A stretch of 20,211 nucleotides of DNA from Bacillota bacterium (GTDB lineage Bacteria > Bacillota > Clostridia > Christensenellales > Aristaeellaceae): NCBI GenBank assembly GCA_023392755.1, contig JAEWNM010000311.1, positions 1 through 20,211 of the forward strand. Direction: 5' to 3'. Of the stretch, positions 12,835-20,211 are shown one piece after another. Both the position numbers and the translations under genes were made by a program. Under the pieces are notes generated by a model. The model worked only from the letters and a program-made list of their open reading frames with translations, made no database searches and was not told the DNA's origin. The stretch's first letter is position 1. The number at the start of each line of letters is the position of its first letter.

Positions 12835-13314
12835 TCATGAAATCCGGGAAAAGGACTTCTCAATATTTTCAATCTGCTCTTCACGCCGGGCGTTGGACCA
12901 GTTGACAATGCCGGAGGCGAAGGGGGATGAACCCATCTTCCGGCATGCGGCCTCCATCTGCCGCAGCGAACGGTTCCCGCCAAAAAGGGGGTGGGAAAGG
13001 TGCTGTGTGATGAAGCAGGCGGTCTTCTTTCCCGAAAGCCCGGGAAGCCTGCCCAGATAGGCGGCCATGATCTTGGAAAGGGAAAAGCCCCACACGGGCG
13101 CGCCAAAGATAACCGCGTCGTAGGCCAGCGGGTCCGGCGGGTTTATCAGCTGGATGGGCTGTTTCACCTGCCCCTTGCTGACAGCCTCCTCATCTTGGGC
13201 GCTTACGCGCTCGATGCGTACGGTATGGCCCTGTTCCGCCAGCTTCTTTTCGATACGCTGCGCCACCAAAAGCGTGTGCCCGGTCATGGAATGGACGAGT
13301 ATGCCAATAGTCAT
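12835..13314 (-). CDS. Flavodoxin-family protein
   Basis: This 159-residue cytoplasmic protein has the flavodoxin-like fold that binds FMN noncovalently and carries electrons or reduces flavin or quinone. The opening MTIGILVHSMTGHTLLVAQR contains the phosphate-binding loop (Ser9 to Thr14), and AYDAVIFGAPVWGFSLSKIM at 64-83 gives the second FMN loop (APVWG). GKKTACFITQHLSHPLFGGN matches the third. GGAGCG precedes the ATG by 7 bases. It lies between the cysteine-cluster gene and the FMN-binding membrane protein and is probably cotranscribed with both. Its electron donor and acceptor are not identifiable from sequence. It could equally be an NADPH-dependent FMN reductase-like member. Confidence 0.88.
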   Translation of the reverse strand: MTIGILVHSMTGHTLLVAQRIEKKLAEQGHTVRIERVSAQDEEAVSKGQVKQPIQLINPPDPLAYDAVIFGAPVWGFSLSKIMAAYLGRLPGLSGKKTACFITQHLSHPLFGGNRSLRQMEAACRKMGSSPFASGIVNWSNARREEQIENIEKSFSRIS

Positions 13315-13377
13315 GGGAACGCTCCTTTCTCAGCTATGCAGTCTGTAAGGGTGAAAAGTGAAATGCACGATAGCTTT

Positions 13378-13836
13378 CTACCGCGCAAAACCGTACCTTT
13401 TCCACAGGTTAACCATGGCCGCCCAGTCCCAAACCAGCTGCTGCCCCAAAGGGGTATGCCAGTCCTTTTCAATGGCGTCGTGGCACATTTGCCCCTGTCC
13501 CTGGCGGTCATGATGGCAAAAGCGGCATTCCAGCGGCTCAAATCCGGTGCCGTGAAGCTGACATAACCCTTTTGACAAAAAGCAGCAGCCGTACCGCGCG
13601 TACTCGTTGAGCGCAAAATTGCCTTCGCAGCCGCGAAAAGCGGGTGACAGCACGCCAAAGGACAAATCCCCCGGCACTTCCAGCATCATGCGCATGCCGT
13701 ACCCGGCCTTGAGCGCCCGGTCCGCCTCCTTAACCGTCCACCATCCGGGGCGCCTGCAATACGCCCGGCATACATCACAGCTGCAGGGCGGGGAAGGCGG
13801 AAATGCCTGCACAAAGGACGGACGCGCGTGCTTCAT
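13378..13836 (-). CDS. Cysteine-rich cluster protein of unknown function
   Basis: This 152-residue protein has eleven cysteines. The N-terminus carries CSCDVCRAYC at 18-27, followed by RPGWWTVKEADRALKAGYG. Further cysteines are C70 (RGCEGNFALNEYA), C84-C85, C92, the pair in LECRFCHHD (104, 107) and C118. This resembles iron-sulfur or zinc cluster proteins of the YkgJ kind in Clostridia, but the fold cannot be fixed by eye. The open frame reaches 13947; the ATG at 13836 is chosen because GGGAGGGG lies 7-14 bases upstream and the cysteine motif starts soon after. It sits 63 bases before the flavodoxin and 44 after the GNAT gene. A metal-cluster redox role is inferred from the cysteines and neighbours; no enzymatic function is claimed. 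Confidence 0.8.
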   Translation of the reverse strand: MKHARPSFVQAFPPSPPCSCDVCRAYCRRPGWWTVKEADRALKAGYGMRMMLEVPGDLSFGVLSPAFRGCEGNFALNEYARYGCCFLSKGLCQLHGTGFEPLECRFCHHDRQGQGQMCHDAIEKDWHTPLGQQLVWDWAAMVNLWKRYGFAR

Positions 13837-13880
13837 GGGCCGGCCCCTCCCGGAAGCCAGTTGTTTTGCGCATCGGATGT

Positions 13881-14303
13881 TTATGTGTCCAAGGCTTTGT
13901 TGCGGTATACAAGATCGTCCCTTACCGTAAAGCCCAGAGATTCCCAAAATTCGTTTCCGCCCGCATTGGCCTTGAAAACCACGAGCATTGTTTTGGCAAT
14001 CCCCTCCGCCTCGAGTGCATCCATTGCCGCATGAACAAGCGCCCGGCCGACGCCGCGCCTGCGAAAATCCGGATGCACCGCCGTATGGTATATATGCCCG
14101 CGGCGCCCATCGTGGCCGGATAAAATGGTGCCCGTCAGCCGCCCGCCTTCCTGCGCCACGAAGCAGGAGCGTGGATTGCGGCGCAAAAACCGTTCAATAC
14201 CCGCCCTGGCGTCATCCGCGGCGCTCAAGCCTACACCCGGCGTGCACGCCCACAGTTCGTATACCTTGTCATAATCCTCCATGGTCATTGCGCGTACCTG
14301 CAT
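13881..14303 (-). CDS. GNAT-family N-acetyltransferase
   Basis: This 140-residue single-domain acetyl-CoA-dependent acetyltransferase shows the GNAT core. The N-terminal helix-strand unit is VRAMTMEDYDKVYELW. Strands 2-4 lead to HTAVHPDFRRRGVGRALV at 73-90, whose R-R-x-G-x-G/A loop binds the acetyl-CoA pyrophosphate. The closing part, FWESLGFTVRDDLVYRNK, is the usual Y/F-x-x-x-G-F ending. Size and pattern resemble the YpeA/RimI-like branch. AGGAGG precedes the ATG at 7 bases. Its first 35 bases overlap the 3' end of the HAD gene, so the two are cotranscribed and probably translationally coupled. Acceptor unknown. Confidence 0.9.
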   Translation of the reverse strand: MQVRAMTMEDYDKVYELWACTPGVGLSAADDARAGIERFLRRNPRSCFVAQEGGRLTGTILSGHDGRRGHIYHTAVHPDFRRRGVGRALVHAAMDALEAEGIAKTMLVVFKANAGGNEFWESLGFTVRDDLVYRNKALDT

Positions 14304-14997
14304 ACAATGCCTCCTGTATCAAATCAGCAGCTTCGCTTAACGTATCACAGGCGGGGAAAATGGGGGACGTCTCCTTCAAATGAACCAGCAGCGGGGGAAT
14401 ATGCGCGCTGTGCGCGCCTTCGCCGTCGGCCACGGGGTTGTCGCCGATCATAAAGCATAGATCAGGATGGCCCGCCAGCTCAAGCGCGTGCTCAAAAATT
14501 TCCCTCCGCGGCTTGTCAAAGCCTATTTCCCCGGAAACAACAACGCCCTTGAAGTATGGTGCAAGCCCAAGCGCACAAAGCACGCGGTTCAGGTCGGGAT
14601 GGTTGTTGGAAACAATAAATTGGGTAAATCCCAAGGATGCACACCGCTTTAATACGGACAGGCTGTCATCGTACAAGGCATAGTTGTCCGGAAGCAGAAG
14701 AATGGAACGGACTCCCCAGGCGGCCTTATGGGCCGCGCTTTCAGGCGCGCCCAGCGCAAGGCAGGCCTTTTCAAACCGGCGGCACATGGCTTCCCACCAA
14801 CGCTCTCCCGTCAGGCGGGATACATCACGATCAGGCGCATCCCAGGGAAAAATGCCCTGCATATGGGGCCGGACGTCGTCCACCGCCAGCGGGCAGCCGG
14901 GCCACGCTTCCTTCAGCGATCGCAAAAGCGACGTGCTCCACAGGCGCGGGCTTTTAACCAGCGTTCCGTCAAAATCCCAGAACAGGGCCTTTCCCAT
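14269..14997 (-). CDS. HAD-superfamily hydrolase
   Basis: This 242-residue phosphatase-like protein has all four HAD motifs: DFDGT at 8-12 (nucleophile Asp8, acid/base Asp10), VSNN at 129-132, Lys162 in GFDKPRREIF, and MIGDNPVAD at 183-191 with the metal-binding acids. A helical cap of roughly residues 18-105 follows motif I, as in class I cap proteins. GGGAGGAA lies just before the ATG. The gene comes after the double-GNAT gene (65-base gap) and overlaps the single-GNAT gene. It probably dephosphorylates a small metabolite; the substrate cannot be told. The acetyltransferase neighbours do not define a pathway. Confidence 0.9.
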   Translation of the reverse strand: MGKALFWDFDGTLVKSPRLWSTSLLRSLKEAWPGCPLAVDDVRPHMQGIFPWDAPDRDVSRLTGERWWEAMCRRFEKACLALGAPESAAHKAAWGVRSILLLPDNYALYDDSLSVLKRCASLGFTQFIVSNNHPDLNRVLCALGLAPYFKGVVVSGEIGFDKPRREIFEHALELAGHPDLCFMIGDNPVADGEGAHSAHIPPLLVHLKETSPIFPACDTLSEAADLIQEALYAGTRNDHGGL

Positions 14998-15062
14998 GTC
15001 TTCCTCCCACGTATCAATACCGTCCGCGGCATGAGATTATGCCAGCATGCCCAGGGAACAGC

Positions 15063-15980
15063 TCAGGGCGAAACCACCTTGTACAGGAATGTAACATGAT
15101 CCGCGGCTTCATATCCGTTTTGTTCATAGAAGGCCATGGCCGGCATATGCCTGTCGGTAAGCAGCGTGACACCCGCCAGGCCCTTCTCCCTGCAATGCTC
15201 CTCGGCGGCCTGCAAGAGGCGTTTGCCGTGGCCCCTGCCCTGAAACTCCGGGTGTACAAACAGTTCGTCCACATAGAGCTCGTCCTTTGTCCACCAGGTT
15301 TTCCTGCGGCCAAAGAGCGCTCCGGCCAGTTGACCCTTTTCCAGCTCAACAAAGCCCACAAAATGGCCGGAGGCGGTAAATTCCAAAAGGTACCGCTCCG
15401 CCGTTTCCTCCGTCCAGCGGTTGCGCCAAGGCTCACCGTTGTAGGCCGCCATCAGCATTTGTACACAGCCGGTGAGGTCGTCCTGTTGATAGGAACGGAT
15501 TCTTGGCCCCCTTCCCTGATTTGCGGCAGAATCGCCGAGGGTTTTTTCATAGCAGATGCTTTCTTCCAGCCCTTCGTAAGGCTCAAAATTCTCCCTGCGG
15601 CGATAGCCGATGCTTTCGTACAGCGAAACAGCCTCCCTCTGGTTGATGCCCGTTTCCAGCACCGCCCGGACACAGCCCATCTCCACCGCCCATTTTTCCA
15701 GTTCCGCCATCACGAGCCTTGCAATACCGCGGCCCCGGCAGGACGGCTTGACGAAAACACGCTTGATTTCAACCCCGTTTTCGCCAAAGGGCTTGAAAGC
15801 GCCGCAGCCCAAAGCCTCCCCGTTTTCCACGGCGACAACGGCGGCAGTGATTTTTTGAAGGGTATTGAAGGGGGCATAAAATGCGTTACCATCATCATAC
15901 CGGCCGGACAGGTCTTCATCCAACAGGGATACCAAGGCCAAAAAACGGGGGTCGTCCTTTGCTGTACGCTCAAGCGTCAT
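15063..15980 (-). CDS. Two-domain GNAT N-acetyltransferase
   Basis: This 305-residue protein contains two complete GNAT domains in tandem. The first (about 1-148) has KRVFVKPSCRGRGIARLVM at 73-91, an acetyl-CoA binding loop, and ends AVSLYESIGYRRRENF. The second (about 160-305) has DELFVHPEFQGRGHGKRLLQ at 238-257 and ends AMAFYEQNGYEAADHV. The two halves differ, so this is an old fusion rather than a recent duplication. The open frame extends to 16058, overlapping the nadE stop, but the ATG at 15980 follows GAAGGACGGG and the first GNAT strand begins right there. It lies 46 bases after nadE. Substrates unknown; one domain could be catalytic and the other regulatory. Confidence 0.88.
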   Translation of the reverse strand: MTLERTAKDDPRFLALVSLLDEDLSGRYDDGNAFYAPFNTLQKITAAVVAVENGEALGCGAFKPFGENGVEIKRVFVKPSCRGRGIARLVMAELEKWAVEMGCVRAVLETGINQREAVSLYESIGYRRRENFEPYEGLEESICYEKTLGDSAANQGRGPRIRSYQQDDLTGCVQMLMAAYNGEPWRNRWTEETAERYLLEFTASGHFVGFVELEKGQLAGALFGRRKTWWTKDELYVDELFVHPEFQGRGHGKRLLQAAEEHCREKGLAGVTLLTDRHMPAMAFYEQNGYEAADHVTFLYKVVSP

Positions 15981-16026
15981 ACGTATCCCGTCCTTCTTAT
16001 GCAATGTGCCGGCAAGGGAATTCCAC

Positions 16027-17931
16027 TCAGTCCTCCCGCACCCAATCAAGCCAGGCATCCCCCGTCATGTCACTGGGCATACGCCAGTCGCCCCTGGGAG
16101 ATAGGCTCACGCTGCCCACCTTGGGCCCGTCGGGTATACAGCTGCGCTTGAACTGCTGTGAAAAAAACCTTCGCAAAAACAGGCGCAGCGCCTTCTCAAC
16201 CGTATCCGGATCATACACGCCCTCAAACGCCTGTCTGGCAAAAGCGTACAGCCGCTCCGGCGAACTCCCCGAATCCATCATATGGTACAGGAAAAAATCG
16301 TGCAGCGCGTAATCCCCCAAAATATCCTCGGTGCGCTGGCGGAGCTCCCCCTTGTCCGCCGGCAAAAGCTCAGGGGAAATGGGCGTATCAATAATATCCT
16401 CACATACCTTTTGCACATCGCCGCCGAACACGCTCTCCCCCAGATATCTGACGAGCGTGCGCACCAGCGTCTTGGGTATGGAGCAATTGACGTTGTACAT
16501 GCTCATGTGGTCGCCGTTATATGTGGAAAAGCCCAGCGCCGACTCGCTCAAATCCCCGGTTCCCAGCACCAGCGCGCCGATGCGGTTGGCGTAGTCCATG
16601 GCAATCTGGGTGCGTTCCCTGGCCTGGCTGTTTTCATAAGCCACGTCATGAACGCTTTCCTCCTGGCCGATGTCCACAAAATGCTGGCGGACGGCAAGCG
16701 TGATGTCCACTTCCCGGATGGTGCAGCCCAGCGCCGCCATCAGCAGCCTGGCGTTGTTCAGCGTACGCTTGCCCGTGCCAAATCCCGGCAGGGTAATAGC
16801 ATGCAGGTTGTCAGGCGGAAGGCCCATCTCCCGAAATGCCCTTGCCGCCACCAGCAGCGCCAGCGCACTGTCCAGCCCGCCGGAGACATTGACAACCAGC
16901 CTGTTCAGCCTGGCGGCATGCAGCCTGGTGCGCAAGGCCATGGTTTGTATGGACGTTATTTCGTCGCACCGCGCAACCCGCCCCGCCTCCTCCGGCACAA
17001 AAGGCAGGGGCGGCAGGTTACGCCTGAGCGGCATCGTATAACAGGGCAGCGCGCCAAGGGGAACGGTCCTCATGGCCGCGCAATCGCTGTCAAAAAAGCT
17101 GCCGGTACGCTGGCGCTGAAAGCGGAGTCGCCTGATGTCCACATCCCCGACGGCAAACGTACCCTCCGTTTGAAAACGGGGCGATTCAATAATGGTGCGT
17201 CCGTTTTCATACACACCGCCAAACCCCGCGAACAAAAGGTCTGTGGTGGATTCGCCAAACCCCGCTCCCGCATAGGCGTAGCCGCAATAGCAACGCCCGC
17301 TTTGCTGGCGCAGCAGCTCCCGGCGGTAATCGTGCTTGGCAGCCAGCTCGTTGCTGGCGCTCAGGTTGAATATGATTTCAGCCCCCGCCGGGGCATATGT
17401 GCTGGAAGGGGGGATTGGTCCCCACAAATCCTCGCAGATTTCCACGGCAAAACGGAACTCCTCCGTTTCAAAAAGCAGGTTCATGCCAAAGGGGATCGTT
17501 TCACCGCCCAGGGTGATGGTCTCCGGTGCGCTTTGCCCGCTTTTGAACCACCGGGTTTCGTAAAATTCCCCGCCGTTGGGCAGGTAACGCTTGACGGCCA
17601 CGCCTCTGATTTTGCCGTGCTGCAATACGGCGGCGCCGTTGTACAGCCGACCCTGGTTGCTGATGGGCAGCCCCACAACGACCACCATGGATTCCGTGCT
17701 TTTAGCGATCATATCAAGGGCGGCCAAGGCTTCCCTTTGAAGCGTTTCATTAAGCAGCAGGTCACCGCAGGTGTACCCCGTAATCCCCAGCTCCGGGAAT
17801 ACCGCCGCCTGGACGTGCTCCTTTTGAAGCCGTTCCATCCATGCGATGATCTCCCGCGCGTTCTTTTGGCAGTCTCCCAGGAAAACCCTCGGGGATACGG
17901 CGGCAATGCGCGCCATGTGCAAGCTTTTCAT
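16027..17931 (-). CDS. nadE: NAD+ synthase, glutamine-dependent
   Basis: This 634-residue cytoplasmic enzyme amidates nicotinic acid adenine dinucleotide to NAD with ATP, taking ammonia from glutamine. The N-terminal nitrilase-type glutaminase domain has the catalytic triad: Glu47 in FPELGITGY, Lys114 in VAVKRYLPN and Cys166 in EICEDLW. The C-terminal synthetase domain has the PP-loop VVNVSGGLDSALAL at 346-359, with SGGLDS at 350-355, and LGTGDLSESALGFSTYNGDH. Length suits the two-domain class. The ATG at 17931 has AAGGTG 8 bases upstream and aligns with the usual M-x-x-G/H-x-R-I-A-A start; a GTG at 17940 is a possible alternative. It heads the long minus-strand run of acetyltransferase, HAD and redox genes. 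Confidence 0.97.
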   Translation of the reverse strand: MKSLHMARIAAVSPRVFLGDCQKNAREIIAWMERLQKEHVQAAVFPELGITGYTCGDLLLNETLQREALAALDMIAKSTESMVVVVGLPISNQGRLYNGAAVLQHGKIRGVAVKRYLPNGGEFYETRWFKSGQSAPETITLGGETIPFGMNLLFETEEFRFAVEICEDLWGPIPPSSTYAPAGAEIIFNLSASNELAAKHDYRRELLRQQSGRCYCGYAYAGAGFGESTTDLLFAGFGGVYENGRTIIESPRFQTEGTFAVGDVDIRRLRFQRQRTGSFFDSDCAAMRTVPLGALPCYTMPLRRNLPPLPFVPEEAGRVARCDEITSIQTMALRTRLHAARLNRLVVNVSGGLDSALALLVAARAFREMGLPPDNLHAITLPGFGTGKRTLNNARLLMAALGCTIREVDITLAVRQHFVDIGQEESVHDVAYENSQARERTQIAMDYANRIGALVLGTGDLSESALGFSTYNGDHMSMYNVNCSIPKTLVRTLVRYLGESVFGGDVQKVCEDIIDTPISPELLPADKGELRQRTEDILGDYALHDFFLYHMMDSGSSPERLYAFARQAFEGVYDPDTVEKALRLFLRRFFSQQFKRSCIPDGPKVGSVSLSPRGDWRMPSDMTGDAWLDWVRED

Positions 17932-17958
17932 CGTTTCCACACCTTGCCTTCCACGGAC

Positions 17959-17987
17959 ATGCTACCATAAACCGGGAACGGAAACAA
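17959..17987 (-). promoter_or_regulatory. Possible nadE promoter
   Basis: On the minus strand TAGCAT (17959-17964) is preceded by an extended TGG and, at 17 bases, by TTGTTT (17982-17987). The match is partial, but it lies between the tyrA terminator and the nadE start with correct geometry. Confidence 0.4.
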
Positions 17988-18010
17988 GAAGATAACGTGG
18001 TGAAAAACAG

Positions 18011-18048
18011 GCGGGAAGGGGCCTTTTTGCAAAAACGCCCCTTCCCGC
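18011..18048 (-). terminator. Strong Rho-independent terminator after tyrA
   Basis: GCGGGAAGGGGC (18011-18022) pairs with GCCCCTTCCCGC (18037-18048). The loop also contains TTTTTGCAAAAA, itself self-complementary. On the minus strand TTTTT follows three bases after the stem. It separates the aromatic operon from nadE. Confidence 0.9.
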
Positions 18049-18082
18049 ACCCTTCCCCGGCAAAACATATGCAGGCAGCTTT

Positions 18083-18922
18083 TTATGTATCCAGCTTTTC
18101 CCGCCGGGCGGTGGATGTTTCAAACAAACGGACCAAAGCCGCCTTGTCCTCCCGGCGCAGCGCATCTTCAATCAAACCAAGCTGGCGGGAAAAATCACCG
18201 ATAGCTTCCAGCAGAAAATCCTTGTTGGATAAAAACAGCTCGCTCCAAAGCGCGCCGTTGATTCTGGCGATGCGTGTCAGGTCCCTGTAGCTGTCGCCGA
18301 TGAACTGGCCGGTTTCCCGGCCCTCACGGTCGCTGTTGATGAGGGCTACCGCTATGGCGTGGGGCAGCTGGGAGGTATGGGCAATGAGCAAATCATGGGT
18401 TTGGGGGGATATACGCCGAACCCGTTTGAAGCCCAGCGCCATCGCTATTGATTCCACCAGGCGCAGGCTTTCTTCCTTATTGCTGGAAAGCGGCGTCAAT
18501 AGATAGTTGGCTCCCTTGAACACCGCATCGGAGGCAAAATCAAAGCCCATCTTCTCCCGCCCGGCCATGGGGTGTCCCGGCACAAAGTCCACATTATCGG
18601 GCAGAAGGCGGTCCAGCTGGGCAACCAGCGCGCTTTTGACACCCGTCGCATCGGTAATGACACATCCGGGCTTGAAATCGCCCTTGTGGGCGGATAAAAA
18701 GCCGGGCACGCTGTGGGGGTAAATGCATAGAATGGCCAAATCCGCCTGATTCAAAAACGCAGCGCCGTCCCGGCTGCCATCCAGGATATAGCCCTGGGCC
18801 TTGGCCTTTGCAAGCGTCTCTTCGTTTGTATCGATACCGTACACCGCGCCATAGCCCGCTTTTGATAGCCCCATGGCAAAGGAGCCGCCGATAACGCCCA
18901 GCCCCGCAATAACGATATTCAT
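18083..18922 (-). CDS. tyrA: Prephenate dehydrogenase
   Basis: This 279-residue cytoplasmic enzyme oxidatively decarboxylates prephenate to 4-hydroxyphenylpyruvate with NAD+, the tyrosine branch step. The N-terminal Rossmann domain has GLGVIGGS at 7-14 and the acidic end of strand 2, YGIDTNEET. Catalytic and substrate-binding motifs are GHPMAG at 116-121 and AHTSQLPHAIAVAL at 181-194, with conserved His182 and His188. The helical C-terminus (GDSYRDLTRIARINGALWSE) fits the family. No chorismate mutase or ACT domain is fused, so this is the minimal form. The ATG overlaps the aroQ stop by 4 bases (ATGA), showing tight coupling. It is the third gene of aroE-aroQ-tyrA. Confidence 0.97.
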   Translation of the reverse strand: MNIVIAGLGVIGGSFAMGLSKAGYGAVYGIDTNEETLAKAKAQGYILDGSRDGAAFLNQADLAILCIYPHSVPGFLSAHKGDFKPGCVITDATGVKSALVAQLDRLLPDNVDFVPGHPMAGREKMGFDFASDAVFKGANYLLTPLSSNKEESLRLVESIAMALGFKRVRRISPQTHDLLIAHTSQLPHAIAVALINSDREGRETGQFIGDSYRDLTRIARINGALWSELFLSNKDFLLEAIGDFSRQLGLIEDALRREDKAALVRLFETSTARREKLDT

Positions 18923-19365
18923 GCGCGGCGCTCCCCGATACGGTCCAAAATCGCGTCCATAGCCAGCACATATCCACGGGGGCCAAAGCCGCAGATCTGT
19001 CCCAGGCAGGCAGGGGCGATGACGGAGGTATGGCGGAACTCCTCCCGGGCATGGATATTGGTAAGATGCACCTCCACAGCGGGCAGCGCGGCCGCCTTCA
19101 GCGCGTCGTGCAGCGCGTAGCTGTAATGGGTGTAGGCGCCGGCGTTAATAATGATGCCGTCGTACTTGTTCAAAAGCGCCTCGTGCACCCAGTCGATGAG
19201 CAGCCCCTCATGGTTGCTCTGGCGGATATCCAAATCAATATCCCGCTTTTTCGCTTCCGTTTGAAGCTGCGCGCAGATGGCTTCATAGCTTTTTGTGCCG
19301 TACACGCCGGTCTCCCTAAGCCCCGTAAGGTTCAGGTTGGGGCCGTTGAGCAAAAGGATGCGCAT
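18919..19365 (-). CDS. aroQ: 3-dehydroquinate dehydratase, type II
   Basis: This 148-residue dodecamer-forming enzyme dehydrates 3-dehydroquinate to 3-dehydroshikimate, the third step of the shikimate pathway. MRILLLNGPNLNLTGLRE is the unmistakable N-terminus. Catalytic Arg17 and Tyr22 (VYGT) are present, IIINAGAYTHYSYALHDAL follows, and VEVHLTNIHAREEFRH carries the conserved histidine and the last substrate contacts. The length is typical for type II. AGGAGG precedes the ATG, whose first base position overlaps the aroE stop (TGATG), so translation is coupled. The longer in-frame upstream extension lies wholly inside aroE and is rejected. Confidence 0.98.
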   Translation of the reverse strand: MRILLLNGPNLNLTGLRETGVYGTKSYEAICAQLQTEAKKRDIDLDIRQSNHEGLLIDWVHEALLNKYDGIIINAGAYTHYSYALHDALKAAALPAVEVHLTNIHAREEFRHTSVIAPACLGQICGFGPRGYVLAMDAILDRIGERRA

Positions 19366-20189
19366 CACAATACCTCCTCGCCGGATTGCTTTTTGCGTAG
19401 CTCCCGGTAAATGGTTTGGGTAACGTCCGGCGGGATCACAATATCCCAAAAAATTTCCTCCGCCCGCACCGCCTGGGCCACCAGCATGTACAGGCCGTTG
19501 CAGCACGCCTTGCCGCATTCCCTGGCCATGGCCAGAAGCCGCGTTTCCCAGGGGTTGTAGATGGTATCCACCACGGCGTCAAAGAGCGCAACGGTGCTTT
19601 TCGCCACAGGGGAAGCGTCCGCATGAGGCCACATGCCCACCGGCGTGGCGTTGAGCAAAAGGCCGCCGGCCATGCGGCCCAGCTCATCATAGCCGATAAA
19701 GCAGGTATTCGGGACGGGAGACGTTTTTCCCTCCGGGCTTCGGCTGGCAACATACAATTGGCTTGCCCCCGATTCAGAAAGCGCCTTGAGCGCCGCCTTG
19801 GCAGCCCCGCCGCTGCCCAGAACCACCGCCGCCTTCCCTTTGGGGTCGATACCGTGAAAGCGGAACATTTCCTTCAGGCCATGCACGTCGGTATTGTATC
19901 CGGTCAGCTTTCCCTTTGCGATCCTGACCGTGTTCACCGCAAGAAGCGCGCGGGCGGAAGCGTCCACCTCATCCAACTGGGACAGTATCGCCTCCTTGTA
20001 GGGGATGGTAACGTTGATCCCCCGGAAGGAGAGGAGGCGGACGGCCTGCCCCACCCCGTGCAGCCTGTCTTTTGGGATTTCCATCAGTTTGTAGGCGGCG
20101 CGCAGGGACAGCATTTCAAACAGCCGGGTATGGATATCTTCCGAAAGGCTATGCCCCAGTTTTTCCCCGATGAGACCCAGAAATTCCAC
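19365..20189 (-). CDS. aroE: Shikimate dehydrogenase
   Basis: This 274-residue NADPH-dependent enzyme reduces 3-dehydroshikimate to shikimate, directly after the aroQ step. Substrate motifs are LGLIGEKLGHSLSEDIHTRL at 4-23 and NVTIPYKEA at 59-67 with catalytic Lys65. The paired Asp is in GYNTD at 97-101. The cofactor loop is VVLGSGGAAKAAL from 121. LLNATPVGMWP and CNGLYMLVAQAV near the end are also typical. The GTG at 20189 is chosen because GGAGGG lies 6 bases upstream and the family start M-x-x-x-GLIG follows at once. An ATG at 20207 would put that site inside the gene. It is the first in-window gene of the aro operon; earlier genes lie beyond the edge. Confidence 0.96.
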   Translation of the reverse strand: MEFLGLIGEKLGHSLSEDIHTRLFEMLSLRAAYKLMEIPKDRLHGVGQAVRLLSFRGINVTIPYKEAILSQLDEVDASARALLAVNTVRIAKGKLTGYNTDVHGLKEMFRFHGIDPKGKAAVVLGSGGAAKAALKALSESGASQLYVASRSPEGKTSPVPNTCFIGYDELGRMAGGLLLNATPVGMWPHADASPVAKSTVALFDAVVDTIYNPWETRLLAMARECGKACCNGLYMLVAQAVRAEEIFWDIVIPPDVTQTIYRELRKKQSGEEVL

Positions 20190-20211
20190 ACTGTTCCCTC
20201 CCTTCATCGGG

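Noticed and set aside
15010..15045. Possible extended -10 promoter (TGGCATAAT on the minus strand) before the HAD gene
   Set aside because: No acceptable -35 box at 16-18 bases, and the gap is only 65 bases within a gene run.
16282..17970. Plus-strand open frame of 562 codons opposite nadE
   Set aside because: It mirrors nadE codon structure, has no Shine-Dalgarno site or domain, and the nadE motifs on the other strand are complete.

Overview
The window looks like chromosomal DNA from a Bacillota bacterium, most likely an uncultured or anaerobic Clostridia lineage. The evidence is strong Shine-Dalgarno sites before almost every gene, several GTG/TTG starts, sigma-A promoters with near-consensus boxes, a CtsR heat-shock operator before clpB, a CUT1 sugar transporter without its own ATPase gene, and a LacI repressor. 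GC content is moderate to fairly high by eye. No rRNA, tRNA, CRISPR array, insertion sequence or phage gene was seen. Coding density is very high and no gene-free stretch exceeds 300 bases.

Layout. (1) Positions 1-3047, minus strand: a carbohydrate ABC importer operon (binding protein, MalF-type permease, MalG-type permease cut by the window edge). A TTGACA-17-TATACT promoter drives it, bracketed by two copies of a 14-bp palindrome-like operator. (2) 3048-4854, plus strand: a divergent LacI-type repressor and an inositol-monophosphatase-family phosphatase, which probably form one regulatory and metabolic unit with the importer. (3) 5006-8139, minus strand: clpB under a CtsR box, followed by a small Amidase_6 protein. 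(4) 8325-9212, plus strand: a DMT/EamA permease with its own promoter, ending at a bidirectional terminator. (5) 9257-12297, minus strand: three tightly linked genes for exported proteins: a DUF6273-like protein, a discoidin-like plus PIG-L deacetylase, and an NAGPA-type phosphodiester glycosidase. This looks like an extracytoplasmic glycan-modifying set and is the best candidate here for an undescribed system. (6) 12406-17931, minus strand: a long run of NadE, a double-GNAT protein, a HAD phosphatase, a GNAT protein, a cysteine-rich cluster protein, a flavodoxin and a membrane-anchored FMN-binding protein, ending in a terminator. (7) 18083-20189, minus strand: aroE-aroQ-tyrA of the shikimate/tyrosine pathway, with overlapping stop and start codons and a strong terminator.

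How they work together. The sugar importer, LacI repressor and phosphatase probably handle uptake and early metabolism of an unidentified carbohydrate. The aro/tyr genes are a classical aromatic amino acid operon. The flavodoxin, FMN-binding and cysteine-cluster genes suggest a small redox module downstream of NAD synthesis. The functional links in regions 5 and 6 are inferences from gene order. All family assignments were made by reading motifs, not by database search.
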